From Acanthaster planci (Eukaryota > Echinodermata > Asteroidea > Valvatida > Acanthasteridae), in contig NW_019091377.1 in NCBI RefSeq assembly GCF_001949145.1, positions 1,782,675-1,826,020 on the forward strand: 43,346 bases of DNA. The letters are read 5' to 3'. Below, piece by piece: positions 42,640 to 43,346 of this stretch. The position numbers were made by a program, and so were the translations under genes. The notes beneath the pieces were generated by a model, which was not told the DNA's origin, made no database searches, and worked only from the letters and a program-made list of their open reading frames with translations. The first letter of the stretch is position 1, and every line of letters begins with the position of its first letter.

Positions 42640-43346
42640 ATACTGTCCCCCACCACCCAGATGCGGCCAATACCTGAAACAGATTGAACAAAAGACAGCC
42701 AACAACATGCGACTGGCAGGTGTGTGGAAAGAAAAAGAGAGTTGACTTGCAGGGTAAAAAACTACAAAGGAGAAGAAAAGGCACTGCTAGCCCGTGCACG
42801 GCTGGGAGCCAGACTTTCTTGGGTCTAATGTATGACTTGACTGCTTGACAGGTTGACTGCTTGTGATTTCCAACGACCAAAGTGTTGGATTTGTGGGACC
42901 GCTACTCCGTTAAGGGCGGCAGAAGTCGCAGCGCCTTCGCGAAAGCTATGGGAGCTGAATCCTGTAGGGGGACGGCTAAGTCTTTGAGGCAGGACTGTAA
43001 CATGCTATTGAACTGGTCGGCGGTGAGAGGGGAACCATCAAAGTGAACGAACAGTGGTTCTGGAATTGGTGGTCGCACCTGCAAGTACTCTATAAGAGCA
43101 TGGGCAAATTGTGGAGTTGCGCTGCCTATGAAATTGCAAAACTACTGAATCCTCCCTTGGGTCTGTTTTTGAGAATCGAAGTTTTACAGCCATGACCGCC
43201 TGACTTAAGCCCACAAAGGAAAAATCATTGCGACTTAAAATCCGTGAGCAACCTGCAGCCTTTTCGGATGCTGTGAATTCCCCCACTCGCATGAACCCGA
43301 AGAAAGCATGTATGAAGGCACCTCTAAAGAGTGCAGCCTCGTCAAT
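42640..43346 (-). pseudogene. Broken tyrosine recombinase of a transposon (DIRS/Crypton-like), runs off the right edge
   Basis: The minus strand from 43346 reads ALFRGAFIHAFFGFMRVGEF, with the first catalytic Arg in FMRVGEF, then AVMAVKLRFSKTDPREDSVV. After a frameshift near 43130 it continues ALIEYLQVRPPIPEPLFVHF and DGSPLTADQFNSMLQSCLKD. After a second shift near 42975 it gives HSFREGAATSAALNG (the HxxR motif) and PQIQHFGRWKSQAV. A last shift gives AVKSYIRP with the expected catalytic Tyr. All four catalytic blocks are in the right order, but at least three frameshifts kill the gene. The N-terminal DNA-binding part lies beyond the window. Which YR transposon group it belongs to cannot be told without a reverse transcriptase or other partner domain. 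Confidence 0.8.

Noticed and set aside
1-43346. CRISPR arrays, bacterial operons, phage or plasmid features.
   Set aside because: Intron-containing genes, TATA and AATAAA signals and eukaryotic transposons show this is nuclear animal DNA; the tandem repeats present are minisatellites and transposon parts.

Overview
This window comes from an intron-rich animal genome. Genes are small multi-exon units with GT-AG introns, and the space between and inside them is full of decayed eukaryotic transposons: CR1/L2-type LINEs, PIF/Harbinger, hAT-like and TTAA-flanked foldback elements, tRNA-derived SINEs, and a tyrosine-recombinase element. Together with the gene families present, this points to a marine invertebrate, most likely a non-vertebrate deuterostome (hemichordate, echinoderm or cephalochordate). 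That placement is inference; no species-specific marker was found. All genes were assembled by hand from splice sites and reading phase. None of the complete ones appears as a single long ORF.

Three complete genes and one partial gene are supported. (1) 9147-11774, plus: a four-exon insulin-like peptide precursor of 117 aa with perfect B-chain (C-x11-C) and A-chain (CC-x3-C-x8-C) spacing, a TATA box, dibasic cleavage sites and an unusual extra Cys-containing segment before the B chain. (2) 19800-23501, plus: a four-exon SAM-dependent methyltransferase of 265 aa resembling juvenile hormone acid O-methyltransferase (JHAMT-like). (3) 28021-38836, plus: a six-exon microsomal cytochrome P450 of 498 aa of the CYP2 type, with all diagnostic motifs intact. 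(4) 2423 leftwards, minus: a secreted-peptide gene whose second and third exons rebuild an insulin/relaxin-like B chain. No A chain was found for it inside the window.

Layout: 1-2600 holds the minus-strand peptide gene with a CGACG-rich inverted-repeat element in its intron. 2600-9000 is gene-poor and contains a 589-bp foldback transposon with mirrored minisatellite arms. 9000-12100 is the insulin-like gene, with a hAT-type MITE and SINE fragments in its introns. 12100-19780 is gene-free apart from a decayed unrecognised ORF (14850-15520) and a 2.3-kb array of repeated modules rich in the CRE palindrome TGACGTCA. 19780-24140 holds the methyltransferase and two antisense LINE remnants. 24140-27900 is gene-poor with a 70-base assembly gap. 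27900-39450 is the P450, whose introns hold Harbinger, LINE and hairpin elements. The right edge has a TTAA-flanked foldback element and a broken tyrosine-recombinase gene on the minus strand.

The most interesting idea is functional. An insulin-like peptide gene, a JHAMT-like methyltransferase and a CYP2-type P450 lie in the same orientation within 30 kb. In insects, insulin signalling, JHAMT and a CYP2-clan epoxidase (CYP15) act together on juvenile hormone. Whether this neighbourhood means a sesquiterpenoid-type pathway here is a hypothesis only.
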